NCBI GenBank assembly: GCA_016169945.1
Contig: JADLSH010000367.1
Coordinates: 6,662,501-6,726,500 of the forward strand
Direction of reading: 5' to 3'
Length of the DNA stretch: 64,000 nucleotides
From: Trachythela sp. YZ-2020
Taxonomy: Eukaryota; Cnidaria; Anthozoa; Malacalcyonacea; Clavulariidae
Below the pieces are notes generated by a model. That model had not been told where the DNA came from, did not search any database, and worked only from the letters and a program-made list of their open reading frames with translations. Within the stretch, counting starts at the first letter, position 1. Each line of letters begins with the position of its first letter. This document shows positions 38,501 to 53,500 of this stretch, piece by piece. The translations under genes and the position numbers were made by a program.

Positions 38501-41500
38501 TGAGCAAATGCTATAAAGTCATTTTATGGATGATTTATTGGAATAAAATATTACGGTAACAGTGTCAGTGTCCGTACAAGCTCTTCGCTGTTGAAAGCTG
38601 AGACTTTAGCTTTTAGATTATAATTAGTAATTTATTGTTCTTGGGCCGGTTGTATAAAAATGGTTAAAATTAACTGCATGCAGTTAGTGCAAAAGTTAAC
38701 CAATCAGCATCGCGTATACGGGCAGTTAAAGCAGGGATGGATTCACTGGAGATGCAGAGGGGTGCGAACCCCTCCTATGCTTGGCCAAGGGTAGCCTGCG
38801 AGGCAGACGGTCCTGCGGCGAAACACCCAAAAACGGGCAAGACTGAGGTGGGGAAAGACCGTCTGCAAGGTTTGGCAGTGTATTTGATTGCCGCCCCCTT
38901 TCAAGAAGTAACTAACAATAGACTAAAATCACAGCTAAAACTAGGAGTTACTATCGCAAGGAAAGTGCTGCCTTGACGCCCAAACTGCATGCAAAATTCC
39001 TCGACCAATTAGTAATATTGAGCGTATTTATATTGCTAATGGCACACTGTATGTATAGATTTATTTTCTTGTCCAAACGATGAGATTACAACACTGTGAT
39101 TACAACACTATGATTATTGTAAATAATAATATATAAGAAGTACACAAGTGGTTTTCAAAGCCACATATCAGAGTGTTCAGACTATTGTCAATGGATGTTG
39201 GTACCAACATCATTGTTCCTGTTATTAGAAATCATTCTTTACTTCAAAGCTGTCAATTGCATCTTGCAATTGCAAATAAATTTGGAAGAGTAGAGACAAT
39301 GTCTTTTAATATCTTTGTGGTACAATAATAGTTTGCATGTTGTCTGTGTTCATAAGATATTGATACTGCACTTGCCAGGCACTAAACAAACATGTCACAA
39401 CAGTCTTTGTTCCCAATCTGTAGATATTTCATTTCATGTTTATTTAGCATTTAGCTTCCATCAGTGTTCATCTGTACTGTCCAGTGAATTGTCAAGATAC
39501 ACGATTATACAGCAAACCAACATAATAGTATATCTCTCCAAAACAACTGTGAGCAGGGATCCACATGACATATCTTGGAAATATTTAATTCTTTATATTG
39601 CAGATTCCATCCCATTACAGATGATGTAATATATCCATATTATTTTGTAAGTTTGTAACAACCATTTTTTTCAAGTAAATATACCATTATTTATCAACAA
39701 ATTTGGTTTTCATTTCTGCCTCAACAGGTGGTCAATGTTACCTTGTGCCACAACTGGCTCTGCCACAATGGGCAGATCAATAATATTTTGCGCCTCAAAG
39801 GTCTCCACCACAATGGGCATATCAGTTCTATTTTGTGCCTCAACAGGCTCTAACACAATGAGCTATTCCATTTAAAATCCATAACCACCCCCCCCCCCCC
39901 CCCATCGAGGACAGGAGTTTTTCTATAACCCTGAAGAATTCCTGACTTTCAACAGCCCACTTGAAGAATTTTGTATTTACAACACCTACCCCTGAAGAAT
40001 TCCTGTCTTACAGCTATTACCCCTGAAGAATTTGACTGCAAACTCCTGAAGAATTCCAAGCCTAAATAGTCACACCCCTCAAGAATTCCAAGGCAAAATG
40101 GCCCCTTACCCCTGAAGAATTCCAGGGTCCTCGATAGGGGGGGTACGGCATTAAATGGAATAGCCCAATGGGTAGATCAATGTTTCTTTCTGCCACAATG
40201 GGCAGATCAATATTTTGTGCCTCAATGGGCTCTACCACAACAGGTAGATTGATATTTTGTGCTACGATCACAGGTACGGGCTCTATGACTACAGCTAGAT
40301 CACTATTTGTCACTGTCATAGGTGGGGTTGTTTTTGCCTGCACAGGCGATATATTAACTGTGTCGATCACAGACCGACATATGACATATCTTGTAAGAAA
40401 GCATGTTTGAGCATGTTGAGGCACAAAATATTATTGATCAGCCCATTGTGGCAGGGCCATTTGCAACCTCGTTCCCAGGCTCTTATCTCTTGGGGAGATA
40501 ATACCCTGGAAGGAGCTGGTCACGTGTCACGCGGATTTCGCGTGATAAATTGAGAATACACTTAGGGAGGGGTGGTACAGGAGCGTGTTGTCTTCTGTGA
40601 TATTGTTGCGTTTGGAAAAAAGTATTTTGGGGCGATGAATTGAAAATTTGCAACAAGAAATTGTGACAAAACTGTTGTTATAAAATAGTCGCATTCATCA
40701 TCATGTCACTACCTACTGTATCCTGGAGTGTTGAGTTACATTTCAAGCGATAAGTTGGATCAGATTTCAATACACAACGCTTGTCAAGCCAAGAAAAGCA
40801 CGCGTCGCACGGTATTTTAATATAAAACACAATCAATAAAACATATCTTCTATAGACTGACTGATATGATTGTTAACAGTGTTGAACCTTATCCTGTCTG
40901 GTATTCAAACTGCAAACAAAATGGATTTTTTTAATGCTGACATATGGAATTGCTATAAAATATCGAGATCCTACTGTGTGTAAACAATGCTATCCAGAGG
41001 TTAAATCTCGTTCAAGATTGTAAAATATCCCGCCTTGGCATCGCTAAACGCGACGATCAAGAAGTATGTCGAAGTATAACTTTATGTTACCAAACGTACG
41101 GTAAAATTATCCGATAAAGGCAAATTCAACGACTCTTCCGTGCGTGCGGTACAACTTGAATATTTACGATAAAACATATGTAATTATACTTCATATGTGT
41201 TAGTATACACTTTAAATCCTAAATAGTTTTCTTCGTCTTTCTAGCTTGATCTAATATAATATACAAAAGGGATTTAGAATACAGTTATTTAGTATCTGCT
41301 GGAAGTATCCATATCACTATGCTATTGTGTCTGTGCATATGGTCTGTGACTGTGAGACATCAGTGTCCAATAAGCCGACTTATTTTAAAGTCTTTGTCCT
41401 ATAGTATAGACAAAATTTAGTGTACAACTATGTTTTTATTTTGCTGTACTATACACTCTACAGCTGATTCAATGGGACTAAATTAACTCTGAAGGACTAA

Positions 41501-44500
41501 ATTTTACATATATATATATTATATATCTGTGGAAAGGGTACGCATCAGTTTTTATGAATTATGTCTCGAATTATGTATGAAAAATATTTTGTAAACCTGA
41601 TGCGCTATCATTTCTTTGCATATAGCCTATATTTTTTAATTTGTATTTTCCCCCAGCTGCGGACGAGGCTTTTGCCTTCACTCGGGCTTCAGACTTGTAC
41701 ATGTTTTATGTTTATAGAATCGGCAACAAGAAGGAAGTTCTCGAATAACACAAATCATAATTTACCACATTTCCCTGAGAATTTTTGTATCTTACTACCT
41801 TCTAAACTGTAAAATGCTTCAACAGATTTTAGAGTGGACATCAATCTCCGGCTCTCCGCATGTTTATAGCTTGGCATATTACAAAAATATTATAAATATA
41901 GGTTTCTATATTTGTAGTGACGATTGATTTAATAATATAGACTAGATCCAGAGGCGTCTGATATGAAACCGTGCTCGAGAGAACATTGAACAACACCTCA
42001 AAAGCATACAATTTTGGTTGGTTACTTGACTTGTCTGTTGATAAAACTGTTTACTACGTTTTTAAAACTTAAAAGCAAACAAAAAACAATTTTTGCAAGT
42101 GTTTTAAACTATATATGATTCTCGAGATATATTATACATAATAATATCCCACTCCTTGCAATTAAAGTGTATAATTTTCAAGTGGAAGCATGTAATATGA
42201 TACTTCTCCTCACCCCCTTAGGCAATAAAAATTTAAAGAGACACGTGACCAGCTCCATCCAGGGTTTTATCTCCACAGAGGGAAAAGCCTGGGTACGAGG
42301 ATGGGCCATTTGTGGCACAAAGTAACATTGATCCGCCTGTTGAGGCAGAAAATGAAAACCAAATTTGGTTGATAAATTATGGTATATTTACTTGAAAAAA
42401 AGGGTTGTGACAAACTTACAAAAAATATGGATATATTACATCATCTGTAATGGCCTAATGGGATGGAATTGTCATCGTACATGAATTAATCCTCCGCAGG
42501 TAGATTAATATTATTTGTCATCGTACATGAATTATAAACACTAACTATTGTTGGTAAGTTAATATCTATAGACAAATATTCTACACCAGGGTCTAGGACT
42601 AATAAGCCATTACTCAGAGCTTTTAAATACATTTTGTCTCCTTGTATTAAGACATTATTAAATGTTGTTTTAGACCACGCGGACAATGGAATATTTCGTG
42701 CTGAAAGAAGCGCCGATAAACTCATAAAAGCACATTGCTTTCCTCTAGAATGAACACTAAACAGCTCATCACCTTGATGAATATCGGCAGAAAGAAATAA
42801 AGCCATACTTACCTGTGTTTCGTCGGGAAATGTTTGTATATTTTGCATCTAGTCAGATCCAGAAAGCTTGTAAAAAGCTTGTAAGTTGTAAAATCATGAG
42901 GTTGTAAAATCATCTCGCCTCTCCCCCCAGCCCACTGCCCCAGCCTCGTACCCAGGCGCTTTGCTTGCTACACGGTTACGTGAAGAGAGCGCGGGACAAC
43001 ACGCGTGGGGAGAAACGGAAAATTCGGCGGGAAGCGCCTGGGAGAAAATGCTTTCAAGAATCAAGATGGCGGTCAAAATTTGTAATCAAAATGTCAACAG
43101 AAAGATATTATGCGAATAAGGGACCGGTCATAAAGTATGTGTACTGGGGGGGTGGAGGGTAAGTTGGGGGGGTACGAAACAAATTATCTAACCTTTGGGG
43201 GGGTATGAGACGAATTACGACATTTATGGGGGGGGTACGAAACAAAAAATGAGTCTAATACTATGTCTATGATTAAAACTACAAACTTTAGCACACTAAG
43301 AGGTAGATAAGACTCTGAAACGGCCGTTTCCGGCGATCTGGGGGCTTCAAATTTTAAAATCTTTGATTACGTAATTTTACCGTCGGGCAGCTCCCCTACT
43401 CGTTTAGAATGATTTAAATATTGAAAAAGATATGAAATACGTCACGACGTTCTGTTGATATATCATAAATAATGCGCATGGCCGGGACCTCTTTCGACTA
43501 ATGGAATACTGGCAAGCATACAAAAGTACGGATTGGATACATGTGGTGTAAAAGAGCACTATTAAATTTATGGAAATGCTCAAAACTTGGATTACCAATA
43601 ACAATTTGTAACAGATTATGTTACGTTCTTGGCATTTATATTTGTTTCATGTTTTTTTTGGGGGGAAGGGTGATTGGTTGGGTGGGGGGGGGGGGGGGGT
43701 CCGAAACATTTCATCACCTTTGAGGGGGGTATTAAATATTTTCCGACGCTTTTCGGGGGGGTACCAAATTTTATGGTAGTATTTTGGAATACCCTCCACC
43801 CCCCAGTACACATACTTTATGACCGGTCCCTAAAGGCAATAAAACATTTTTCAAAACCATGATATATCAAGGCAACGTGTGGAGTATTTACTACAATCTA
43901 CAGCCTGGAAAGGAGTAAAATATAGACACTGTATTGTATCAGTGTGACACTGATTTTAATATTGAAGGATTTTCGCAAATCACTGGACACTGAAAAATCT
44001 CAGTGGCTACACGTTTATATATTAACTTTTAATGTTGTTTCATCTGCATATTATTATTAAATTGGATAGATCGATAATACTTTATAACCTATCAAGTGAA
44101 GAATGGGGTATATTTGTATACAATAGTCAATAGAGACCTTTAGCATTGCGTTTTTCGCAAAAACCGCAAACCGCAAAATATCACGTGACCCCAGTGAACT
44201 CTATATATACTGGAACGATAACTGCGGCTCGAAGCTTCGTCTTGTAGGTATGATCCAGGCCCCTGCTCGGAAATTCACTAAATTCCGACTTTCCGTACGA
44301 AAAATTTGCATCATTTTATCGGAAAGTTATATAATTTTTCAGCGTACTGTTTGTTAAGTCGAGCTTTTTTATGCCTCTGGGAAACTAGAGAATGTCGTCT
44401 TTCAGAGTAAGTAAATTTGAGAAACATTTTGTTATAGATAGCAAAGTTATCTCAACTTATTTGATGAGTGAAAAACAAGTTCGCGCCAAAAAACATCGGC

Positions 44501-47500
44501 AAAGTTTTGTTTTTTCAGGACTTTCTGTGAGGAATTTGAAAAGAACAAAGAGTAATATGGACTAAAGTTTCATCAATGTTAGCTTTTCGTTTAATTTTTG
44601 TCTTATATATAGGTTATATATCACTAAAAATGAGTATTTTCGTGCAAAAACTGGAAAAAAACTTTTAACAAATTTTAACTCGCTCCAGTGCTCCGACTCT
44701 TCGTGACAAGCCCACGCAAAAAACACGCATATTTATACCAGTGAACTCAATTTGGTTACCTGGAACGATAACTGGCGGTGAAAAGTGAAGCCAAAATAAC
44801 AGTGCCTACGCCATCAAACGTGATTGATTTCACAACGGCCAAAGTTCAAATAAGTTCACGAAAATAGAAAAAAAACTTGAATAGCTGTTAAAACCTGCAC
44901 GATAGCTTATCTTATCCCATATTTTCATGGCTCTCATAAACTTTTTGCACAAACTAGCTTATACGCCTTATACGACTGACAAAAAAACAAAATATTTTCG
45001 CTGTTTGAACAAAACACTGAGAAAACTTGCTTTAATTAACTTACTTCAGTGACAAAGATATGTTTTCCTCCTAGTTTTCCTTCTGTGATCTTTTTTAGCC
45101 AGTTACAAAGGAGAAACTAATTCGATTTGCAAAAAAACTGTTGTTTTTTTCAAAAAAATAATACAAAAATAGAGTTTACGTACGGACCGCGCAGTAAATA
45201 AGTTGTGGGGGACTGAAACTGACGTACGGACCGCGTGAAATTGACTTTTGAGGGACTGAAACTGACGTACGGACCGCGTAAAAGGACTGGGATTTAGGCT
45301 TCACTTTTTTCCGCCTGAATGATTGAATGTTATCGTTCCAGATATTAGAAATTTATGGAGTTCACTGATTTATACAGTGAACTCTGGATTTATACCTACA
45401 ATCACCATAGTAACGAGCTTCTATTGGCCGCCATCTTGGCTTCAGGCAAGTATGGGCCAGTGAACTCAATTTGGTTACCTGGAACGATAACTGGCACTGA
45501 AAAGTGAAGCCAAAATAACAGTGCCTACGCCATCAAACGTGATTGATTTCACAACGGCCAAAGTTCAAAATAAGTTACGAAAATAGAAAAAAAACTTGAA
45601 AAGCTGTTAAAACCTGCACGATAACTTATTTTATCCCATATTTTTATGGCTTTCATAAACTTTTTGCACAAACTAGCTTATACGCCTTATACGACTGACA
45701 AAAAACAAAATATTTTCTCTGTTTGAACAAAAACACTGAGAAAACTAACTTACTTCAGTCACTCAGTGACAAAGATATGTTTTCCTCCTAGTTTTCCTTC
45801 TGTAATCTTTGTTAGCCAGTTACAAAGTAGAAACTACTTCGATTTGCAAAAAAACTGTTGTTTTTTTTCAAAAAAATAACACAAAAATAGAGTTTACGTA
45901 CGGACCGCGCAGTAAATAAGTTGTGGGGGACTGAAACTGACGTACGGACCGCGTGAAATTGACTTTTGAGGGACTGAAACTGACGTACGGACCGCGTAAA
46001 AGGACTGGGATTTAGGCTTCACTTTATTCCGCCTGAATGATTGAATGTTATCGTTCCAGATATTAGAAATTTATGGAGTTCACTGGTATGGGCCAGTGAA
46101 CTCAATTTGGTTACCTGGAACGATAACTGGCACTGAAAAGTGAAGCCAAAATAACAGTGCTTACGCCATCAAACGTGATTGATTTCACAACGGCCAAAGT
46201 TCAAAATAAGTTACGAAAATAGAAAAAAAACTTGAAAAGCTGTTAAAACCTGCACGATAACTTATTTTATCCCATATTTTTATGGCTTTCATAAACTTTT
46301 TGCACAAACTAGCTTATACGCCTTATACGACTGACAAAAAACAAAATATTTTCGCTGTTTGAACAAAAACACTGAGAAAACTAACTTACTTCAGTCACTC
46401 AGTGACAAAGATATGTTTTCCTCCTAGTTTTCCTTCTGTAATCTTTGTTAGCCAGTTACAAAGTAGAAACTACTTCGATTTGCAAAAAAACTGTTGTTTT
46501 TTTTCAAAAAAATAACACAAAAATAGAGTTTACGTACGGACCGCGCAGTAAATAAGTTGTGGGGGACTGAAACTGACGTACGGACCGCGTGAAAGGACTG
46601 GGATTTAGGCTTCACTTTTTTCCGCCTGAATGATTGAATGTTATCGTTCCAGATATTATAAATTTATGGAGTTCACTAGTATGGGCATGTTTACCTACAG
46701 TTATCGTTCCAGTATATATAGAGTTCACTGCGTGACCCTGGTCTTGCGGTCGCGTTTGGCGTTTGACGTTGACGTTTCAACCGCAAGAAGGTGTTCTAGC
46801 GGTAAGTGAAATACGGCAACGTTTTAACACTATTTAAAGTTTACAAACACACGTTTAACTACTAAAGCAACGTTCTTTGGCCTCTTTTCTTGATACATGG
46901 CAATTTTTATCTATAATAGCGATTATAACTTTTACAAGAGTTATGGCGATTATTACCGAGCAAGTGAGAATAGCCATGCGGAAGTAAACAAAACTTGGCG
47001 GACTCATTATGCGGTAAGCAGGAATGAAACGTCAAGCTAAATGCACCAAACTGCCCAAACGTCTAGCGGCAAACCGCTAACCTGAAACCGCGGTTTGTGG
47101 TTCGCGCCTTCGCGGTCTGAAAATTTTACGCTATGCTAAAGGTCTCTAATGTACTCTACATGTACAACTATAAACGTTTATATTTGCATAATATTTAATA
47201 TGAAAGCCAGAATGGTTTTTAGCATACTTCTTAAGCAGTGACAGACATTTTGTAAAATATTGTAGGTGCAAATATGGTCTACTTGCATATTTTGACCCTT
47301 CTAGTTAGGGACCGGTCATTATTTATGACCGGGGTTGGGGCCGAAGAGAAATTATTTTAACCCCCCAAAATTTTTTTACCCAACCAGGTAATATTAAAAA
47401 TTTTAAATTACCCAACCATGTATACATAAAGAATTTTTTTTACCCAACCCTAGGGCGGCGGTGACACTGACGAGGGAGGGAATGTGGGGGCAAACATCTC

Positions 47501-50500
47501 TCCTGCCCTTTCCGAATAGGGGAAAGGGGGAGGGGGCCTCTTGGGGGGAGGGTGCCTCTTGGGCGGGTACCTCTTTGAACAAAATAATCATATACCTTAC
47601 TGTCGTTGCAATGGAAGTGTTTATAAAATATTGCATCAATTCATTACCTAGAATTTATCAATTCATTCGTTGAAAAATTGATCAACTTCCTGTGTGTGTG
47701 AATCGACCAATGGCGTCTCATTTCAGTGACTGATTGACCAAGTATGCTAGTAAACAGGAAGTTGATCAATTTTTCAACGAATGAATTGATAAATTCTAGG
47801 TAATGAATTGATGCAATATTTTATAAACACTTCCATTGCAACGACAGTAATAACCTTAAAAACAAATACAATTACTGTATTTCTAATTGAAATTAGAAAG
47901 TATATCTCTGTATATATCATAGAAATTATGTCTTGACACTATTTCAAGTCAATCAAATGACATGCTGCAATTTCTGCAAATGAGATTGCTGTCAACAATA
48001 CTCATTTTCCCCAAAGGGAAATTTGTATTAAATAACATACCATGAATCCATGATTTTAATGCTGAGACAGAGCCCAGTTACCGGCATATAAATTCATTAA
48101 CGTGTTTGAGCAGCTAAAGGGACGTTCTATAGCCGTTTCTGCCTGTTCACTCTCAAATTTTATATCTTTAATCGCATCATAAAATACTGTCTTGCTGAGC
48201 CAAGGCCAAGATACAAGGTCAAGATTCTGTTCACTGTCACTGCTACTGTTGTATTTTTTAACTTTGCCCTCTGGCAACGAGCATGCTTTTTGCTTTAGTC
48301 TTGTTCTGTTTCTTCTATCAAGCAGACATTACCCGATCATCTGTATTTATCTTCTTGAAATATGAATGCATAAACTTAATCATAGAATAATGAACTGTTA
48401 GCATGTTGTTCAGTTGTTTAATTTAAAGGCATGTTAGCGGAATTTCGCGCGTGAAATTTACATAATTATTTGTTGTTGTGGACTTTGGATTCCGGGATGT
48501 TCCGTTGCCAGCCGATGATGATACGATTTGTTGTGACGAGTGTGGAAGTAAACATGGCTGCCGAAAAAGAATTTGAAATTTGTTAAAGGATATTTCAAAT
48601 GCTTTACTGTCGTTCCAATTGAAGTGTTCCTCAAATATTGATTCGATACATTACCTCGCGCAGACCAATTCATTTGTTCAAGTTCCTCGAGATATTCATA
48701 CACTTCCTGTGAAAGTTGACCAATCACAATCCGTATGTGATTTGAATACGAATCAACTGACCAATGAGGAACTGATCCTGCATTGCAGGAAGTAAACAAT
48801 ATTCAAAAATCAAGAATCCGTTGTTGTAACTGAAATTCTTCAAATGTGTTTACATTTGTGCTCAGAAAAACGTTTAATTGAAATATGGCTTCTCAAGAAA
48901 ACTGTCAAAGTGTTGAAGATTTTCTATGGTTTAGAAAACGGTTTAGAACCAGAATTGAATAAATATGCAAAGCCGTTGCGAGATCAAGGTTTTACTTCAA
49001 CAAATATAACAAATATTCATTTTATTGTTGGAAACTAAGCGTCAAACGTGGGGTTTTCTAATCTATATATTTCAAAGGAAAATGTCACTTTCATCTGGTT
49101 TTTTTTCCCGTTAACTCTTTTAGTACAGTAAAAATATGGGAAGTGTATGACAAAAATGACAGGTGTCATTTTATAGTACAATAAATGTCAGTGGCAAATT
49201 TTCGTTTATACTTTATAGACCAAATAATTTATTGTAAAGGTACGAAGAAAAGTTTTTTCTAAATTTAAAATTTGTCTCTGCATGAAATTGTAACAAACTT
49301 TACTGTAATATAGTAATATTATTATAAACAATATAGATTATAGCATACATTTATAGTTTTATAGTTTTAGCACACAAATATGTATTTATGTACTTGCTTG
49401 ACATTTATGATTTATTATCGTATATATCAGAATCGAATGTCAAAATAGCGCCACAAAAATAAACACTGTCACTGTTTGTCTGAATCATAAATGTCAAGCA
49501 AGTACATAAATATATATTTGTGTTCTAAAACTATAAAACTACAAAATGTATACTATAATCTATATTGTTTATAATAATATTACTATATTACCGTAAAGTT
49601 TGTTACAATTTCATACAGAAAACAAATTTGAAAGTTAGAAAAAACTTTTCTTCGTACCTTTACAATAAATTATTTTGTCTATAAACCAAAATTTGCCACT
49701 GACATTCATTGCACTATAAAATGACGCCTGTCATTTTTGCCATACACTTGCATTATTTTTACTGTACTAAAAGAGTTAACGGAGAAAAATATATATTATA
49801 AACAGATGATAGTGACATTTTCCTTTGAAATATAGATTAGAAAACCCCCACGTTTGATTGCTTAGTTTCTAACAATAAAATGAATATTTGTTATATTTGT
49901 TGAAGTAAAACCTTGATCTCGCAACGGCTTTGCATATTTATTCAATTCTGGTTCTAAACGTTTTCTAAACCATAGAAAATCTTCAACACTTTGACATTTT
50001 TCTTGAGAAGCCATATTTCAATTAAACGTTTTTCTGAGCACAAATGTAAACACATTTGAAGAATGTCAGTTACAACAACGGATTCTTGATTTTTGAATAT
50101 TGAATATCAGGATCAGTTCCTCATTGGTCAGTTGATTCGTATTCAAATCACATACGGATTGTGATTGGTCAACTTTCACAGGAAGTACATGAATATCTCG
50201 AGGAACTTGAACAAATGAATTGGTCTGCGCGAGGTAATGTATCGAATCAATATTTGAGGAACACTTCAATTGGAACGACAGTAAAAACAGTGGTTTAAAC
50301 GATATTGATCTTGTGAAGTAACTACAGTAGAGTCGAATGATCAGCGCCTGTAGTTAATTATGTGGATCCTTTGGGTGAAAACATTTATCGTAGGTTGGAA
50401 TGCGAAGATTAATACAAGCGAGCAGTGACAGTGAAGACTGAAGTGAAGACGAGCAGGGCCATGGAAAACGTTTTGCATATACTGTATATCAAATGTCAAG

Positions 50501-53500
50501 TCTGAAAATTTGATTTGTACACCATAATGACCAAATGTCAAAGGAAATCTGTCTTTCTGGCTTCAATAAACAACCAGGACTGCAGTTGGAATATGAATAA
50601 TGAGAAGTCAAATGTAACATAAACAGTAAACACTGAGGTCTGTGGTACTGTGTTGTCATACAAGGCTAGCCAAATTCCTACAGAAAATATAGACGGCGCA
50701 CAGTGTGCGATATTTCCCGATAATTTTAGAATTGAATATATGAATTACAAAAAAGTAAACAGGCATTCCACAAAACAATTAAATAACTATGAGGAGAAAT
50801 GTAGGCAGTAGGTTGACATGTTGATGACAATGTCAAGCCGAAGTCGACAAGCAATTATGACATTTCATTAGCCAATTAGCCATAGATTCTCATATTGAGG
50901 AATGGTTATTTACTTTCTCATTAATACAGAATATTATGTTTATAAGAGCTGTAAAATGGTTTTATGCAGCTTCTAAAAGCAGTAAGAGTGAAAGAACAAA
51001 AAACAGTAAAGACAAATAGGAGCATTGTTGTTCAATTAAAAATTAGACCCTTCAGATATTGAGAGTGAGATATACCCATTTATACAGTATATAGGATGAG
51101 AAATACTGATTGAATTTTGTATGAAAGCATGCTGAAATTGTTCGGTGATGAACACACTGAACTATAGTAGAAATTGATATATAATTCTCTTTACCCAACC
51201 CTGAACAGCAGTAAATTTCAATTTACCCAACCCTTTTCTCTTCCAATTTTTCAGCTACCCAACCATTTTCTCTTCGGCCCCAACCCCTGGTATAAATAAT
51301 GACCGGTCCCTTAGCTTCTATTGCAGTAATGACTAATGTTCTGTTTTTCAGTCTCGTTTGGCTTAAATTTATTGCAAATATACTTGATGAATGATGATGA
51401 TATCAAGTTATCATGGTTGAAAAAACCTTGTTACAACTCGATTAGTTACTTAGTTTAGCAGTATCTTACATATACAAAACACTCAAAGGGCATTGCAACC
51501 ATCTCCTTCACCCCCCAGTGTTTGCCACTCACATGAAGCTGAATTAGGGAAACCATATTGATGCCCAGCACTCTTCTCTCAATAAGTAAAATTGTCTGAT
51601 GTAGACAGAGTGTAATAGGGGCCGTTTTGACTTGAGGCCGTTTTGACTTGAGGCCGTTTTGACTCGGGGCCGTTTTGACTTGGGGCCGTTTTGACTTGGG
51701 GCCGTTTTGACTTGGGGCCGTTCTGACTGGTAAGCCTCACAGGTATGCTCTTCATGCAGATAAAGTGCACTTGCCTGTTGCTATTCACTATATTTTAATA
51801 TTTACTGGTCTTCAAGACATATCACTAATATATTACACTATTTACCTAGTTACCTCTGGCTCTGGTGTGCTATAAGATATGCGAAGAGACAACATTGTAC
51901 TCTTTAATTTACATGACTATATTTATAGTATATTCCACCAATAGATAATCATATTCGAATATATATATATAATGAAAAAAATTAATACAAATTTACCTTC
52001 AAAATTTTGAAGAGAATCATCGATCTCATCCATGCTTCATCGAGAAAAGCATGCTAAATGCTCTAAAAATCCCCTAAAGTTGACGATAGTATTCAAATCT
52101 CAGAAATCGACAGAAAGCTGAGAAATCGACACGTTTTCTGCCAGGCGCTAATGATCCAACGTCGAGCTGCTAGATTCGTTTATAATCACTATTCTAGAAC
52201 TAGCCACGTTACTCCTTTGATCGACCATCTGGGTTGGGATTCCCTCGAACAGCGCAGATTACTGCATCAAGCCACCATGTTCTTCAAGATCCATCAAGGC
52301 CTTGTTGGAATTAATCTTCCTGACGAAGTGTCTCCTTTAAATAGAGCATCAAGGCTTCCTTATACCTCTCCTTTCCGCCAAATCCAAAGCAATACCAACG
52401 TGTACAAACATTCTTTTTATCCAAGAATAGTGATCATATGGAATCATATCCCATTTAATCCCTCCTCTAAATCAAGTATCCCAAGTTTCAAGACAATCGC
52501 TATGTCTTCAATCAAGTCTTTCACAGTTTAATTTACTAATGTTTTGTGTTTGTATTTTGTTATTCTTGCTGTTGTTGTTGTCATATTGTTGTTGTGTTTT
52601 GTTTTTGTTGTGTTTTGTTTTGTTGTGTTTTGTTTTGTTTTGTTTTGTTTTGTTTGGTTTTGTGTTTTTTCTGTGTTTTTCTTTGTTCAATTAGATAATA
52701 TTTACGTTATTTTTATATAGCAGTAAATCTGTTCTACATTTTAATATATACATAATTATATGTGTTAATTAGTTAAATCCTCCTAGTATAGTTTAATACT
52801 GTTTTAGGAGTAATTCATTAAAGCATAAAGCATTAAAGCGCTAAACCCGTCCGTCGTGGCTGCGCACTTCAGTTTCCACGCGCGCGTCACGCAACCGCTT
52901 AGCACGTTGAAGCGCCTGGGTACTAAACCCGTCCGTCGTGGCTGCGCACTTCAGTTTCCACGCGCGCGTCACGCAACCGCTTAGCACGTTAAAGCGCCTG
53001 GGTACGAGGCTGCTCTCCCCCCATTTTAAAAATTCTCCTTGAGCCAATCTCGTACCCCGAGCCTGCGATCCTTCGGGGGAAGGAACGGAGACTCTGGGAT
53101 AATCCGACTCAGAGGTACAGAAACTGTACCTCGACCAAACTGCGCATGCATTCGCGAAACTCAAAACAAATTCTATTTGTTTCGTATATAAATCATGAAA
53201 ATATATCGTTTTTGGCAGCAAATCTAAATGTTCTTCGTACTACGTTGCAAGAGGAGTATAAATACGACAGAGCAAAGAAAATATTGTAATCAAAACAGTC
53301 GATATGGAGCGGTGAAGAGTGTTTTATATCGAAGAAAATTTTGCAATTATAAAGTATAAATTAAGTATATTGTTCTCCTTTGGGCTTTGGCACTGTCACT
53401 ATGGAAAATCTTGAATTATACGGGTCCTTGTCTTTCTACCATCCAAATTAAGCCGTTTCGCGCTCGTAGGTTCGTCCAAGCCGAAACAATGCGTGAAATT

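Larger units (their letters stand above)
44192..46730. mobile_element. hAT-like TIR element, host for three more copies
   Basis: TIRs CAGTGAACTCTATATATACT / inverse and subterminal GGAACGATAACTG. CGTGACCC lies at both sides (44184-44191, 46731-46738), an 8-bp duplication. Without the three inner copies it is about 690 bp. Confidence 0.9.
44133..47146. mobile_element. mariner-type TIR element with nested hAT elements
   Basis: GAGACCTTTAGCATTGCG and the inverse CGCTATGCTAAAGGTCTC, with TA on each side (44131-44132, 47147-47148). The part outside the nested elements is only about 475 bp, so it was a short non-autonomous element before the insertions. Confidence 0.82.
47308..51310. mobile_element. 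4-kb Harbinger-like element holding two foldbacks
   Basis: GGGACCGGTCATTATTTATG and its inverse, with inner GGTTGGGGCCGAAGAGAAA on both sides. TTA lies at 47305-47307 and 51311-51313 (TWA duplication). Subtermini have TTTACCCAACC repeats. The foldbacks at 47598-47852 and 48601-50289 account for much of its length. Confidence 0.87.

Noticed and set aside
51579..51788. Minus frame with repeated SQNGPKSKRPQVKTA
   Set aside because: Entirely a 16-bp minisatellite.
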